Part shown: one piece after another, positions 7,841-15,748 of the stretch | Layout: each line of letters opens with the position of its first letter | How positions within the stretch are numbered: the first letter of the stretch is position 1 | DNA from: JBBUX01 sp037445775 | Lineage (GTDB): Bacteria > Actinomycetota > Coriobacteriia > Anaerosomatales > PHET01 | DNA: 61,653 nt | Direction: 5' to 3' | Assembly (NCBI GenBank): GCA_037445775.1 | Contig: JBBIJX010000005.1 | Location: 1-61,653 of the forward strand | Position numbers and translations under genes: made by a program | Notes under the pieces: model-generated | Told to the model about the DNA's origin: nothing | Databases searched by the model: none | Seen by the model: the letters and a program-made list of their open reading frames with translations, nothing else

Positions 7841-9319
7841 CTAGCCCTCTCCCGTCGTCGAGACTCCCACGTCGGCCGCGGCCTCCTCGAGTGAGCACTC
7901 GCCCTTCCATGCAGGCGGCTCATAGGCGCAGTATGGCTCGGCCTCGAGGTAGTCGCCGGTGAGCTCGAGCGCGCGCGCGCGGCACCCGCCGCAAACGGCC
8001 CTGTACTCGCACGCGCCGCACTTGCCCTTGAGGAGCGAGTAGTCGCGGAGGTCGTTGAAGACCTTCGACTCGGTCCAGATCTCGCTGAACGGCTTCTCCT
8101 TGACGTTGCCAAGCTGCATGTCGAAGTAACCGCACGGCTGGATGTCGCCAACGTGACTGATGAAACAGAAGGTGATGCCGCCAAGGCAGCCGCGCGTCAT
8201 CGCGTCGAGGCCGTACTCCTCGCGCGTGACCTTCTTGCCTTCGGCCTTCGCGAGCTGGCGGATGATGCGGTAGTAGTGCGGCGAGTCGGTGGGCTTGAAA
8301 TGCAGCGGGCTCGTCTTCTGGCGGTGGTACGCCCACGTGAGGACTCGCTCGTATTCCTCGGGCGGAAGTTCCTTCTCGAGGAGGTCGCTCCCGCGTCCGG
8401 TAGGCACAAGCATGAAGATGTGGAACGCGTCGACGTTCAAGGACTCCGCGAGGTCGTGGATCTCCTCGATCTTGTGCGCGTTCTCCGTCGTGACGGTGGT
8501 GTTCACCTGCACGCCCACGCCGTGACGCTTTGCGATCTTGATGCCCTCGATCGACTGGTCGAAGCAGCCCGGCTGGCCGCGGAACGTGTCGTGCTCTTCT
8601 GCCGTGGGAAAGTCGATCGATACGCTGATGCGCGGGATGCCGTGTTCTGCCATCTGGGCGGCGATCTCATCCGTGATCATCGTCGCGTTCGTGCCGATGA
8701 CCGGCATCGCGCCCCGCCCGTGGCAGTAGTCGACGATCTCCCAGATGTCGGGGCGCATGAGCGGCTCGCCGCCCGTGAGGATGATGATGGGGTTCGAGAT
8801 TGTGACGATGTCGTCGATGACGCCCTTGATCTGGTCGAGCGAGAGCTCGCCCGCGTAGTGGCCGAACTCCGCAGCCGCGCGACAGTGGGCGCACGAGAGA
8901 TTGCAGCTTCGCGTGATCTCCCAGGCGATGATGCGCGGCGCCTTGATGCCCGTGCGCTCCTGGTAGGCGATCGCCTGCGGTCCGCCACCGGGGCGGAAGC
9001 CGACGCTGCGCGCCCCGCCGTGCCGCTGGCGGTCCATGGGGACGCCCGGCACGCCCGCAGGCACGCCGCCAGGGTGGCCGCCGGGGTGGCCGGGACCGTG
9101 TCCGGCGAGCGATTCGCGAGGGGCGTGTTCACCGCTGGAGGCGGTGGACACGCCACGAGCGTCCGAGCGGGCGGGCATGGGCACGGCCACCCCGACTCCC
9201 CCGCACGGCGCCTCGGCCTCGGCCATCTCCTGTTCGGTTATCGTGCCCTCGTCCTCACCGAACTCGGCTTCGAGGTCGAGGTCCGGACGGGCATCGGCGT
9301 TGCCGACGTTGTCAGCCAT
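7841..9319 (-). CDS. ahbD: Radical SAM heme synthase (AhbD-type) with N-terminal extension
   Basis: A 492-residue radical SAM/SPASM enzyme. The SAM-cluster motif CNLSCAHC is at about 139-146, followed by LTGGEPL and a C-terminal SPASM region with several cysteine groups (including CGACEYRAVCGGC), which should bind auxiliary clusters. Sequence and position match AhbD, which oxidatively decarboxylates two propionates of Fe-coproporphyrin III to give heme b without oxygen. The gene overlaps the hemB stop by 8 bp, so the two are co-transcribed. The first 120 residues are odd: an acidic segment and a Gly/His/Pro-rich tract (about 73-95), not part of the family core. An internal ATG at residue 95 is an alternative start. 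ahbA/B, hemE and hemH are not in the window. Confidence 0.85.
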   Translation of the reverse strand: MADNVGNADARPDLDLEAEFGEDEGTITEQEMAEAEAPCGGVGVAVPMPARSDARGVSTASSGEHAPRESLAGHGPGHPGGHPGGVPAGVPGVPMDRQRHGGARSVGFRPGGGPQAIAYQERTGIKAPRIIAWEITRSCNLSCAHCRAAAEFGHYAGELSLDQIKGVIDDIVTISNPIIILTGGEPLMRPDIWEIVDYCHGRGAMPVIGTNATMITDEIAAQMAEHGIPRISVSIDFPTAEEHDTFRGQPGCFDQSIEGIKIAKRHGVGVQVNTTVTTENAHKIEEIHDLAESLNVDAFHIFMLVPTGRGSDLLEKELPPEEYERVLTWAYHRQKTSPLHFKPTDSPHYYRIIRQLAKAEGKKVTREEYGLDAMTRGCLGGITFCFISHVGDIQPCGYFDMQLGNVKEKPFSEIWTESKVFNDLRDYSLLKGKCGACEYRAVCGGCRARALELTGDYLEAEPYCAYEPPAWKGECSLEEAAADVGVSTTGEG

Positions 9320-10307
9320 GCGCGTTCGAGCCCTTCTTGAGCCAGCGGGCGGCGTCCTTCGCGTGGTACGTCAGGATGAGGTCCGCCCCGGCCCGCTTGA
9401 AGCCGGTGAGCGTCTCGAGCACCACGCGCTCCTCGTCGATCCAGCCGTTGGCGGCGGCCGCCTTCACCATCGCGTACTCGCCGCTCACGTTGTAGGCGGC
9501 GGTGGGATAGCCGAACTCGTCCTTCACTCGGCGGATCATGTCCATGTAGGCGAGCGCGGGCTTGACCATGACGATGTCAGCGCCCTCATCGATGTCGAGC
9601 GCAGCCTCGCGGATGCCCTCCTCGGCGTTAGCCGGGTCCATCTGGTACTGCTTGCGGTCGCCGAACGACGGCGCGCTGTCCGCGGCGTCACGAAACGGCC
9701 CGTAGTAGCCGCTCGCATACTTCACCGAATACGCCATGATGGGCACGCCTGTGTGACCCTCGGCGTCGAGCGCCTCGCGGATCGCGCCCACGCGCCCGTC
9801 CATCATGTCGGAGGGCGCGACCATGTCGGCGCCGGCCTCAGCGTGCGTGACCGCCTCCTTGGCGAGCAGCTCGAGCGTGACGTCGTTCATCACGCAGCCG
9901 GCGTCGTCAAGGATGCCGCAGTGCCCGTGGTCGGTGTACTCGCACATGCACACGTCGGTGATCACGTAGAAGTCCGGGGCGTGTGCCTTGATGGCGCGGA
10001 TCGCCTGCTGCACGATGCCGTCCGGATCGTAGGCCTCTGAGCCCGCGGCGTCCTTAGAGCTGGGCAGCCCGAACAGGATGACTGCGGGGATTCCTAGCGT
10101 CCTGAGCTCGTCGATCTCGGCGGGAAGCATGTCGACGGAAAGCTGAAAGACTCCCGGCATCGACGAGACCTCGTCGCGCTTCCCGCGCCCGGGCTTCACG
10201 AAAAGCGGATAGATGAAGTCCACAGGCGACAGCGTGGTCTCCCGCACCATCGAGCGGATGGTCTCGTTCGCCCGCAGGCGGCGCGGACGGTACTTCGGGA
10301 ACTGCAT
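9312..10307 (-). CDS. hemB: Porphobilinogen synthase (ALA dehydratase)
   Basis: A 331-residue enzyme that condenses two 5-aminolevulinate molecules to porphobilinogen. The active-site lysines are K196 (SVKYAS) and K249 (VMVKPAL). A zinc-type metal site is visible as C120, C122 and C130 in DVCMCEYTDHGHCG, so this is the Zn-dependent class. The start is ATG 10307 with GGAGGAG 5-6 nt upstream; the longer open frame to 10565 runs antisense over the neighbouring small gene and is rejected. It is followed directly by ahbD (8-bp overlap) and preceded by a small membrane protein gene. Confidence 0.96.
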   Translation of the reverse strand: MQFPKYRPRRLRANETIRSMVRETTLSPVDFIYPLFVKPGRGKRDEVSSMPGVFQLSVDMLPAEIDELRTLGIPAVILFGLPSSKDAAGSEAYDPDGIVQQAIRAIKAHAPDFYVITDVCMCEYTDHGHCGILDDAGCVMNDVTLELLAKEAVTHAEAGADMVAPSDMMDGRVGAIREALDAEGHTGVPIMAYSVKYASGYYGPFRDAADSAPSFGDRKQYQMDPANAEEGIREAALDIDEGADIVMVKPALAYMDMIRRVKDEFGYPTAAYNVSGEYAMVKAAAANGWIDEERVVLETLTGFKRAGADLILTYHAKDAARWLKKGSNAHG

Positions 10308-10359
10308 GTTGTGCTCCTCCGGCGCGAGACGCGTGCGGACGCGAGACGCGTGCGATGTG

Positions 10360-10644
10360 CTACTCGACGAACTCCTCGACGGGGATGGCCTTCTTCTTGT
10401 CCGTCGGCGTGGCGGGCGTGCCGTCGCCGTCCTCATCGAGCACGTTATCGGTGCGCAGCTTGCCGCTGCGGCCCGTGCCCAGCTGGAAGTTGACCCAGCG
10501 CTTGTACTGCCAGACCGCGTATCCGAGCAGGATGACCATCGCGAGCCAGTAGGCGATCTGCGCAATGAATGCTACGACCTGGCCGTTGGCCATGATCCAC
10601 TCGACAAAACCGCTGCTCTGCTGAACAGGCACTGCTCCACCCAT
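10360..10644 (-). CDS. Small single-pass membrane protein in hemB operon
   Basis: 94 residues with one clear membrane helix (about 22-45, rich in Ile/Ala/Val with a WLAM segment), then a short basic stretch and a charged, Asp/Lys-rich C-terminal tail. I do not recognise the family. It is co-directional with hemB (52 bp gap) and starts just after the terminator of the tRNA gene, so it is the first gene of a hemB-ahbD transcription unit. A role in membrane tethering or assembly of heme enzymes is only a guess from position. Confidence 0.6.
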   Translation of the reverse strand: MGGAVPVQQSSGFVEWIMANGQVVAFIAQIAYWLAMVILLGYAVWQYKRWVNFQLGTGRSGKLRTDNVLDEDGDGTPATPTDKKKAIPVEEFVE

Positions 10645-10675
10645 GAGGGGTCCCTTCGTCCGCGTCTTCCATACA

Positions 10676-10710
10676 GTCAGGGCGGCCCGCCGTGACGAGA
10701 CCGCCCTGAC
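10676..10710 (-). terminator. Terminator-like hairpin after tRNA-Ala
   Basis: A 10-bp perfect stem (GTCAGGGCGG with CCGCCCTGAC) and a 15-nt loop begin 11 nt past the tRNA 3' end. It has no strong T-run, but its position fits a tRNA terminator that separates it from the hemB unit. Confidence 0.6.
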
Positions 10711-10721
10711 ATTCTACCCGT

Positions 10722-10797
10722 TGGTGGAGACGAGCGGATTCGAACCGCCGACCTCTGCCGTGCGAAGGCAGCGCTCTCCCAACTGAGCCACGTCCCC
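10722..10797 (-). tRNA. tRNA-Ala (anticodon CGC)
   Basis: A full cloverleaf can be drawn: a 7-bp acceptor stem (GGGGACG with CGTCTCC, one G-U), a D-arm GCTC/GAGC, an anticodon stem CTGCC/GGCAG with loop TTCGCAC, and a T-arm with the TTCGAAT loop. The discriminator is A and CCA is encoded. The anticodon CGC reads GCG alanine codons, which are frequent in this GC-rich genome. The gene lies between hemD and the hemB operon, with hairpins on both sides. Confidence 0.95.
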
Positions 10798-10855
10798 ACG
10801 AATGCGCTTCACATGCCCTGATAGGGGGCCTGAAGAGCGAAGGATATGATGACAA

Positions 10856-10888
10856 GCGCATGGCGGAGTGTCAAACCGCCGTATGCGC
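10856..10888 (-). terminator. Terminator of hemACD operon
   Basis: A long imperfect hairpin: outer GCGCAT/ATGCGC and inner GGCGG/CCGCC stems joined by a 2-nt bulge, with a 9-nt loop. It lies 38 bp past the hemD stop, and on the minus strand TTGTCAT follows. It probably ends the hemA-hemC-hemD transcript before the tRNA gene. Confidence 0.6.
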
Positions 10889-10925
10889 GCGGGAAGCACT
10901 CGGAGCCGTCCTGTCGACACTCGCC

Positions 10926-11744
10926 TCACTCCCCCGCCAGATACGCCGCCAGCGCGTCCACCAGCGCCTCGATCGTCGATGGCTGCGCCTCGAGGTCGAC
11001 GCGAATCCCCGCCTCACGCAGCGCGACGGTCGTGACAGGCCCTATGCTCGCGATGACCACGCGCGACATCGCATCAGCGGGATCGACGCCAGCGCGCCGG
11101 AGGAGTGCTGTGAAGTTGCGCACGGTGCTGGGGCTCGTGAACGTGACCGCGTCGAACCCGCCAGAACGCAGCCTCTCGACCGTCGCGGGCTCCGGCGTCG
11201 CAGGCACCGTCCGGTAGACCGGCGCGACGTCGACGATGGCACCGAGCAGGCGGAGTGTTTCCGGCAGCACCTCGCGCGCCTCAAGGGCTCGCGGGATGAG
11301 CACGTGCCAGCCGGGGCCTACCCCCCGCGCGACGAACTCCTCCGCGAGCGCTTCGGCGCGGAAGCTCGACGGCGGCACGAAGTCTGCCGTGTGGCCGCGC
11401 GCCGCGAGCACGCGGGCCGTGGCGTCACCCACGGCCGCGAGCTTGGGGTGTGCGAGCTCGTCGGCAGAGAAACCGCGGTCCTCGAGCCTGGTGAAGAAGC
11501 GGCGCACGGCGTTCGCGGACGTGAAGACGACCCAGTCGTACTCGCGCAGACGTGACAGCGCGTCGTCGATGAGCTCGAAGTCCGGCGGATCGACAACCTC
11601 GATCACGGGACAGGCCACGACCTCGGCTCCCAGGGCCTCGAGCGGGCCCGCAAGCTCACTCGCCTGCTCGCGTGTGCGGGTCACAACAATGGAGCGCCCG
11701 CTCAGGGGCGCCTCGACGTGCGCGTCTTCGGCAGAACCAGCCAA
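10926..11744 (-). CDS. hemD: Uroporphyrinogen-III synthase
   Basis: A 272-residue protein that cyclises hydroxymethylbilane with inversion of ring D to give uroporphyrinogen III. The two-lobed HemD pattern is visible: an N-terminal RSIVVTRTREQA segment, WVVFTSANAV in the first half, and FDAVTFTSPSTVRNF with a GPVTTVALREAGI segment in the second. HemD is poorly conserved, so position matters: it follows hemC by 15 bp in a hemACD operon. Unlike the situation in many clostridia, it is not fused to a methyltransferase. The stop is followed by a terminator-like hairpin. Confidence 0.93.
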   Translation of the reverse strand: MAGSAEDAHVEAPLSGRSIVVTRTREQASELAGPLEALGAEVVACPVIEVVDPPDFELIDDALSRLREYDWVVFTSANAVRRFFTRLEDRGFSADELAHPKLAAVGDATARVLAARGHTADFVPPSSFRAEALAEEFVARGVGPGWHVLIPRALEAREVLPETLRLLGAIVDVAPVYRTVPATPEPATVERLRSGGFDAVTFTSPSTVRNFTALLRRAGVDPADAMSRVVIASIGPVTTVALREAGIRVDLEAQPSTIEALVDALAAYLAGE

Positions 11745-11759
11745 GCGACCCCTCCGCTG

Positions 11760-12737
11760 TCAGGTCTTGAGGAGGCCGTCGACGCCGTCGGCCGCGCGGA
11801 TCTCGGCGAGGATCTCGCCGCCGCCCAGCTCGAGCAGGCGCGCGACCATCGCGTCGCCCAGCGCGACCGGGTTGTTCGGATCACCGGTCAGCCTGTCGCG
11901 CACGATGCGACTCCCGTCGACCGAGCCCACGAGCCCGTCCATGACGAGCGCACCGTCCTCGATGCGCGCATAGGCGCCGATGGGCACCTGGCAGCCGCCC
12001 TCGAGCTTACGCATGACGACGCGCTCCGCGGTGACGCACGTGAACGTCTCGGGATGATTCACCCTGGCCATGACGTCGATCATGAAGTCGTCATCATCAC
12101 GGATCTCGATGCCGATGGCGCCCTGGCCCACGGCGGAGACCATCTGCTCCGTTGGAATGTAGCTTGAGATGCGCTCCGCCCAGCCCATGCGCGTGATGCC
12201 GGCGCTCGCGAGGATCACGACGTCGACCTCGCCGTCCTCGGCCTTGCGCATGCGCGTGTCGAGATTGCCGCGCACGTCGACGATGTGCACGTCGGGGCGC
12301 AGGTTGCGAACCTGCGCGACGCGGCGAAGTGAGCTCGTGCCCACCTTCGCGCCTTCGGGCAGTGTCTCCAAGCTGTAGCCAGCGCCGGAGACGAGTGCAT
12401 CACGCGGGTCGACACGCTTCGGCGTCGCCGCGATGTACATGCCGGGCGGAAGCTCCGTGGGCACGTCCTTCATCGAGTGCACGCACAGGTCGACGGTACC
12501 CGCCGCGAGTTCGACCTCGAGCTCCTTTGTGAACAACCCCTTGCCGCCCACCTTGGCCAGCGGGACATCGAGGATCTTGTCGCCGGTGGTCTTGATGATC
12601 TTGAGCTCGACCGGCAGACCGGTGATCTCCTCGACCAGCCCCTTGATGAAGTTCGACTGCCACAGAGCGAGCTTGCTGCCCCTGGTCCCGATCACGAGCT
12701 TCGCGCGGCTAGCAACCAACGGAGTCTCCCATCTCAC
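11760..12737 (-). CDS. hemC: Hydroxymethylbilane synthase
   Basis: A 325-residue porphobilinogen deaminase that polymerises four porphobilinogens on a dipyrromethane cofactor. The N-terminal IGTRGSKLALWQ is intact, the catalytic aspartate is D91 in HSMKDVPTE, and the cofactor-attachment cysteine is C249 in LEGGCQVPIGA. The start is ambiguous: GTG 12737 gives a 29-bp overlap with hemA, whereas TTG 12719, which has GGGAG about 5 nt upstream, would remove six residues and fits the family N-terminus slightly better. Either way it is translationally linked to hemA. Confidence 0.95.
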   Translation of the reverse strand: MRWETPLVASRAKLVIGTRGSKLALWQSNFIKGLVEEITGLPVELKIIKTTGDKILDVPLAKVGGKGLFTKELEVELAAGTVDLCVHSMKDVPTELPPGMYIAATPKRVDPRDALVSGAGYSLETLPEGAKVGTSSLRRVAQVRNLRPDVHIVDVRGNLDTRMRKAEDGEVDVVILASAGITRMGWAERISSYIPTEQMVSAVGQGAIGIEIRDDDDFMIDVMARVNHPETFTCVTAERVVMRKLEGGCQVPIGAYARIEDGALVMDGLVGSVDGSRIVRDRLTGDPNNPVALGDAMVARLLELGGGEILAEIRAADGVDGLLKT

Positions 12738-14103
12738 CGGAGTTCTGAGTGGACTGGGCCTGAGGATGCTGCACCGCGGGACGCTCGCCCCGTTTGAGCA
12801 GGTTCTTGAGCAGGCCGAGATGCGGGCTTCTGCCTTCGGGGTTGCTGTCGAGCCCGTAAAGATAGCGCGCGGCCTCGATGTAGCCGACCCCGTAGCGCTC
12901 GCCGCTCACTTGCTTGAGGCGTTCCGTGGGGCCGTGCAGCATCTTGTTGACGATCGCCTGCGACATCATCTCGACGGTCTTGAGTTCCTTCTCGGACAGG
13001 CCGCCAAGCCGCTTCATCGCCTTCTCGAGCTCTTCGGTGCGCACCCGCTCGGCCTTAGCGCGGATCGCGGCGACCGTCGGGACGACCGCCATCGAATCCA
13101 GCCACGTCTCGAACGCTATCATCTCCTCGGCGATGATGACCTCGGCGCGCTCGGCCTCGCGCATGCGTTCCTCAAGGTTCGTCGAGACGACGCCGTTGAG
13201 GTCGTCGATGTTGTAGACGAACGCGTCGCCGAGTCTCGCGCACTCGGGGTCGATGTCGCGCGGGAGGGCGATGTCGATGAGGAAGAGCGGGTCGCGCCTG
13301 CGGTGGAGCACCGGCGCGAGCAACTCCTTCGTGATGACGTAGCCCGGTGCGGCCGTCGAGGAGATGACGATGTCGGCCTCGCGCATGCGCTCGAAGAGCG
13401 ACTCGTAGGGGATCGCCTCGCCGTCAAAGCGCTCCGCGAGCTCGACGGCGCGCTCGAAGGTGCGGTTCGCCACCAGCGTGCGCGACACGCCCGCGCCCAC
13501 CAGGTTCTTCGCCGTGAGCTCGCTCATCTTGCCTGCGCCGAGCACCAACACGCAGCGACCCTCGAGCGTGTCGAAGACGCGCTTCGCGAGCTCTACCGCG
13601 GCGTAGCTGATCGACACGGCGTTCTCGCCGATGTCGGTCTCGGTGCGCACGCGCTTGCCCACCTCGAAGCTCTGGCGAAACAGCTTGTTGAAGACGCGGC
13701 CGGTGGCCTGGTACGTGAAGGCGTGATCGTACGCCTCCTTCACCTGTCCCAGAATCTGTGCCTCGCCGAGCACCATCGAGTCAAGCGACGCAACAACCCT
13801 GAACAGATGCCGAACGACAGCCTCGCCCTCGGAGATGTAGAGGTAGCGGACGAGCTCCGTCCGGTCGAGGTCGTGGTAGTCGGCCATGAAGTCGATGATC
13901 GCGGCCGGCCCGTCGTGGCTAGCTGCGGTCACCGCGTAGATCTCGGTGCGATTGCACGTCGAGACGATGACCGCCTCGGTCACGGCGTCGGAGTCGAGAA
14001 GGTGTGCGAGCGCGTGCTCCTGCCTGCTGGCGGGGAACGTGAGCTTCTCGCGTATGTCGACCGGAGCGGTCTTGTGGCTCAGCCCCACGAGCGTCAGATG
14101 CAT
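12709..14103 (-). CDS. hemA: Glutamyl-tRNA reductase
   Basis: A 464-residue NADPH-dependent reductase that starts the C5 pathway by reducing glutamyl-tRNA to glutamate-1-semialdehyde. The catalytic cysteine is C50 in VSTCNRTE. The nucleotide-binding GAGKMSELTAKNL and the long helical dimerisation domain at the C-terminus are present. It heads the hemA-hemC-hemD operon, the usual control point for heme synthesis. The 5' region (14104-14287) carries a promoter-proximal element shared with ccmE and several strong inverted repeats, so control at the leader level is likely. No ccsA/hemX gene precedes it; that protein is encoded at 18104-18973. Confidence 0.96.
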   Translation of the reverse strand: MHLTLVGLSHKTAPVDIREKLTFPASRQEHALAHLLDSDAVTEAVIVSTCNRTEIYAVTAASHDGPAAIIDFMADYHDLDRTELVRYLYISEGEAVVRHLFRVVASLDSMVLGEAQILGQVKEAYDHAFTYQATGRVFNKLFRQSFEVGKRVRTETDIGENAVSISYAAVELAKRVFDTLEGRCVLVLGAGKMSELTAKNLVGAGVSRTLVANRTFERAVELAERFDGEAIPYESLFERMREADIVISSTAAPGYVITKELLAPVLHRRRDPLFLIDIALPRDIDPECARLGDAFVYNIDDLNGVVSTNLEERMREAERAEVIIAEEMIAFETWLDSMAVVPTVAAIRAKAERVRTEELEKAMKRLGGLSEKELKTVEMMSQAIVNKMLHGPTERLKQVSGERYGVGYIEAARYLYGLDSNPEGRSPHLGLLKNLLKRGERPAVQHPQAQSTQNSGEMGDSVGC

Positions 14104-14138
14104 TCGGTCTGTCTCGCCTCACCAGGTCTATCGTCACT

Positions 14139-14270
14139 CGCCGCCATCGTGGCGGCGCTTGGGCACAGGAGCGCCCTCGCCGGAGCGGTGCGTTGGTGTT
14201 CAGGCAAGCAGGCCCGGCGAGGGCGGTGTCACGGTCACTCGTATGACGCATCACTGCATGTTGCCTGAAC
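14139..14270 (-). promoter_or_regulatory. Structured hemA 5' leader (candidate regulatory RNA)
   Basis: Three inverted repeats are seen between the promoter and hemA. (a) GTTCAGGCAA at 14270-14261 pairs with TTGCCTGAAC at 14207-14198. (b) An 11-bp arm at 14224-14214 pairs with 14183-14173. (c) An 8-bp stem with a 3-nt loop lies at 14139-14157. Arms (a) and (b) interleave (a, b, a', b'), so they either form an H-type pseudoknot or are mutually exclusive alternatives. Nothing resembling a cobalamin or glycine riboswitch core is evident. The candidate is an uncharacterised heme- or tRNA-responsive leader. Confidence 0.5.
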
Positions 14271-14287
14271 GCTCGGATTCTAACACC
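14261..14287 (-). promoter_or_regulatory. hemA promoter with element shared with ccmE
   Basis: Minus strand: a -10 TAGAAT (14277-14282) followed by GTTCAGGCAA around the expected transcription start. Over 27 positions, 22 are identical to the region upstream of ccmE (24588-24614). Both have TGGC at the -35 position with 17-bp spacing (TGGCGC here). Confidence 0.6.
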
Positions 14288-14326
14288 TTGGGGCACGCGG
14301 CGCCACCTGAAGGTTGTATTAGGGAC

Positions 14327-14350
14327 GCAGGTCAGCGGGTGCGGTAGCGG
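14327..14350. repeat. 24-bp direct repeat, left copy flanking AAA ATPase
   Basis: Identical to 15707-15730. On the minus strand both copies read ARYRTR* or NRYRTR*, the same C-terminal residues as the AlbA_2 gene that ends at 15749. The copy therefore looks like the 3' tip of an AlbA_2-type gene stranded beside the ATPase gene. Confidence 0.8.
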
Positions 14351-14417
14351 GCACGGAGAAGCGCTCCGTGATGCGCGCGGCGGCTGCGGGCTCGACCCGA
14401 GATTGTCGCGGGGCGCC

Positions 14418-14443
14418 ATGATGTGGAATATTATTCACATCAT
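14418..14443 (+). promoter_or_regulatory. Operator/promoter at AAA ATPase start
   Basis: An inverted repeat of 8-bp arms (ATGATGTG and CACATCAT) encloses an AT-only-like core with TATTAT at 14429-14434. That hexamer is 7 nt before the ATG at 14442, which overlaps the right arm. This predicts a leaderless or nearly leaderless transcript whose promoter would be blocked by a protein bound to the dyad. Confidence 0.5.
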
Positions 14444-15701
14444 GAGTAGATTCCACTCATACGTTGAAGAAGTTCCTCCCCACGCCTACCGTCCGCGCTG
14501 GGCCGCGGGCGTCGTGAGGGCGCTCGCGGAGGACTTCCCGGTGACCGTGCTCACTGGCGCGAGGCAGGTGGGCAAGTCGACCCTCCTCAGACGCGAGGAG
14601 CCGTTCCGGCAGTGGCGCTATGTGACCCTCGACGACTTCGATGCGCTCGATGCCGCAATGACAGATCCCGCGTCGCTTTGGACCGGTACCCAGACCGTGG
14701 TTCTCGATGAAGTCCAGAAGGCGCCTGCTGTGCTCAGCGCGGTCAAGGCAGCGATCGACGGTGATCCCAGCCGACGGTTCGTCCTGTCGGGTTCGGCGAA
14801 CCTGTTGCTCATGAGCCGCGTGAGCGAGAGCCTCGCGGGACGAGCGGCCTACCTTGAGCTCGGTCCGCTTGCTCTGGGTGAGGAGGAGACGCGCGCAGCG
14901 CCTACCGTCCTCGCCGACATGCTCGCGGGCGTGGCACCTACGCGCGCACGGGCCACGTCTCACATCGATGCGCTGACCGTGGCACAGCGCGGCATGATGC
15001 CTCGGTTCCTCTCGCTTCCGGCGCGAGCCACAGCCTCGTGGTGGGATGGCTACGTCGCAACGTACCTCGAGCGCGATCTGCGCACACTCTCCCACGTCAG
15101 CTCGCTCTCGGAGTTCCGTCGGCTGATGGAGGTGCTCGCGCTGCGCTCAGGGCAGCTTCTCAACCGGTCAGAGGCGGCGCGCGACGTGGGCCTGAGCCAG
15201 GCGACCGCGCACCGCTATATCGGCCTTATGGAGGTCTCGGCCGTCCTCACCTTGCTGCGCGCGTTCGCGGGCAACAGGTCCAGCCGGCTCGTCAAGGCGC
15301 CAAAGCCCTACCTGTTCGACTCGGGGCTCGCGGCCTTCCTCTCGGGGCACTACGAGCATGCGTCGCTCTTGGGTTCGCGCGAGGCCGGGGCCGTGTTCGA
15401 GACCTTCGTCCTGCAGCATATTCGCGTGCTCTGCCAGCTCATGTCGCCGCGCCCGAAGGTGCACTACTGGCGCACGGTCGCGGGACGTGAGGTGGATGTG
15501 GTTGTCGAGCACGGCCGCTCGATCGTGGGGCTTGAGATCAAGCTCTCTGAGCGTGCGGGGTATCGCGACACCGCCGGGCTCCGGGCGTTCAAGGAGTCCA
15601 CGCCCGGCGTGTCGTGCTGTGCCGTGGTCTACTGTGGAACCGAGATCGCCGAACTCGCCGACGGAATCTTCGCCGTACCGTGGAGTGAGTTCGCCGGCTG
15701 A
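14442..15701 (+). CDS. AAA family ATPase with DUF4143 domain
   Basis: A 419-residue protein. The Walker A loop GARQVGKST is at residues 39-47 and Walker B VVLDEVQKAP follows; together they form the AAA_14 domain of this family. The C-terminal half (from about 190) is DUF4143, with a helix-turn-helix-like stretch (SEAARDVGLSQATAHRY) and a terminal nuclease-like segment (YWRTVAGREVDVVVE...EIKLS). Function in this family is unknown; members are scattered and mobile, and some have been proposed to act in stress or defence. The chosen start, ATG 14442, lacks a ribosome-binding site and follows a -10 box by 7 nt. An in-frame ATG at 14403 is the alternative. The gene is flanked by 24-bp direct repeats. 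Confidence 0.85.
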   Translation: MSRFHSYVEEVPPHAYRPRWAAGVVRALAEDFPVTVLTGARQVGKSTLLRREEPFRQWRYVTLDDFDALDAAMTDPASLWTGTQTVVLDEVQKAPAVLSAVKAAIDGDPSRRFVLSGSANLLLMSRVSESLAGRAAYLELGPLALGEEETRAAPTVLADMLAGVAPTRARATSHIDALTVAQRGMMPRFLSLPARATASWWDGYVATYLERDLRTLSHVSSLSEFRRLMEVLALRSGQLLNRSEAARDVGLSQATAHRYIGLMEVSAVLTLLRAFAGNRSSRLVKAPKPYLFDSGLAAFLSGHYEHASLLGSREAGAVFETFVLQHIRVLCQLMSPRPKVHYWRTVAGREVDVVVEHGRSIVGLEIKLSERAGYRDTAGLRAFKESTPGVSCCAVVYCGTEIAELADGIFAVPWSEFAG

Positions 15702-15706
15702 GGTAA

Positions 15707-15730
15707 GCAGGTCAGCGGGTGCGGTAGCGG
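15707..15730. repeat. 24-bp direct repeat, right copy flanking AAA ATPase
   Basis: Exact match to 14327-14350, starting 6 bp after the ATPase stop. A third, diverged copy (15749-15771) is the 3' end of the AlbA_2 gene; it differs only at third codon positions of RYRTR. Confidence 0.8.
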
Positions 15731-15748
15731 TTCGTGCGGAGTCGGCGG

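Noticed and set aside
12433..14268. Plus-strand 611-codon open frame opposite hemA and hemC
   Set aside because: It is fully antisense to two certain genes, has no recognisable domain and has an Arg/His-rich composition typical of shadow frames in GC-rich DNA. The same applies to long antisense frames at 22069-23691, 33329-34873, 45337-47025 and 58725-60122.
14104..14270. Cobalamin or other known riboswitch upstream of hemA
   Set aside because: The region is structured, but I could not find the conserved B12-box (GCCACTG-type) or glycine, FMN or SAM riboswitch core sequences.
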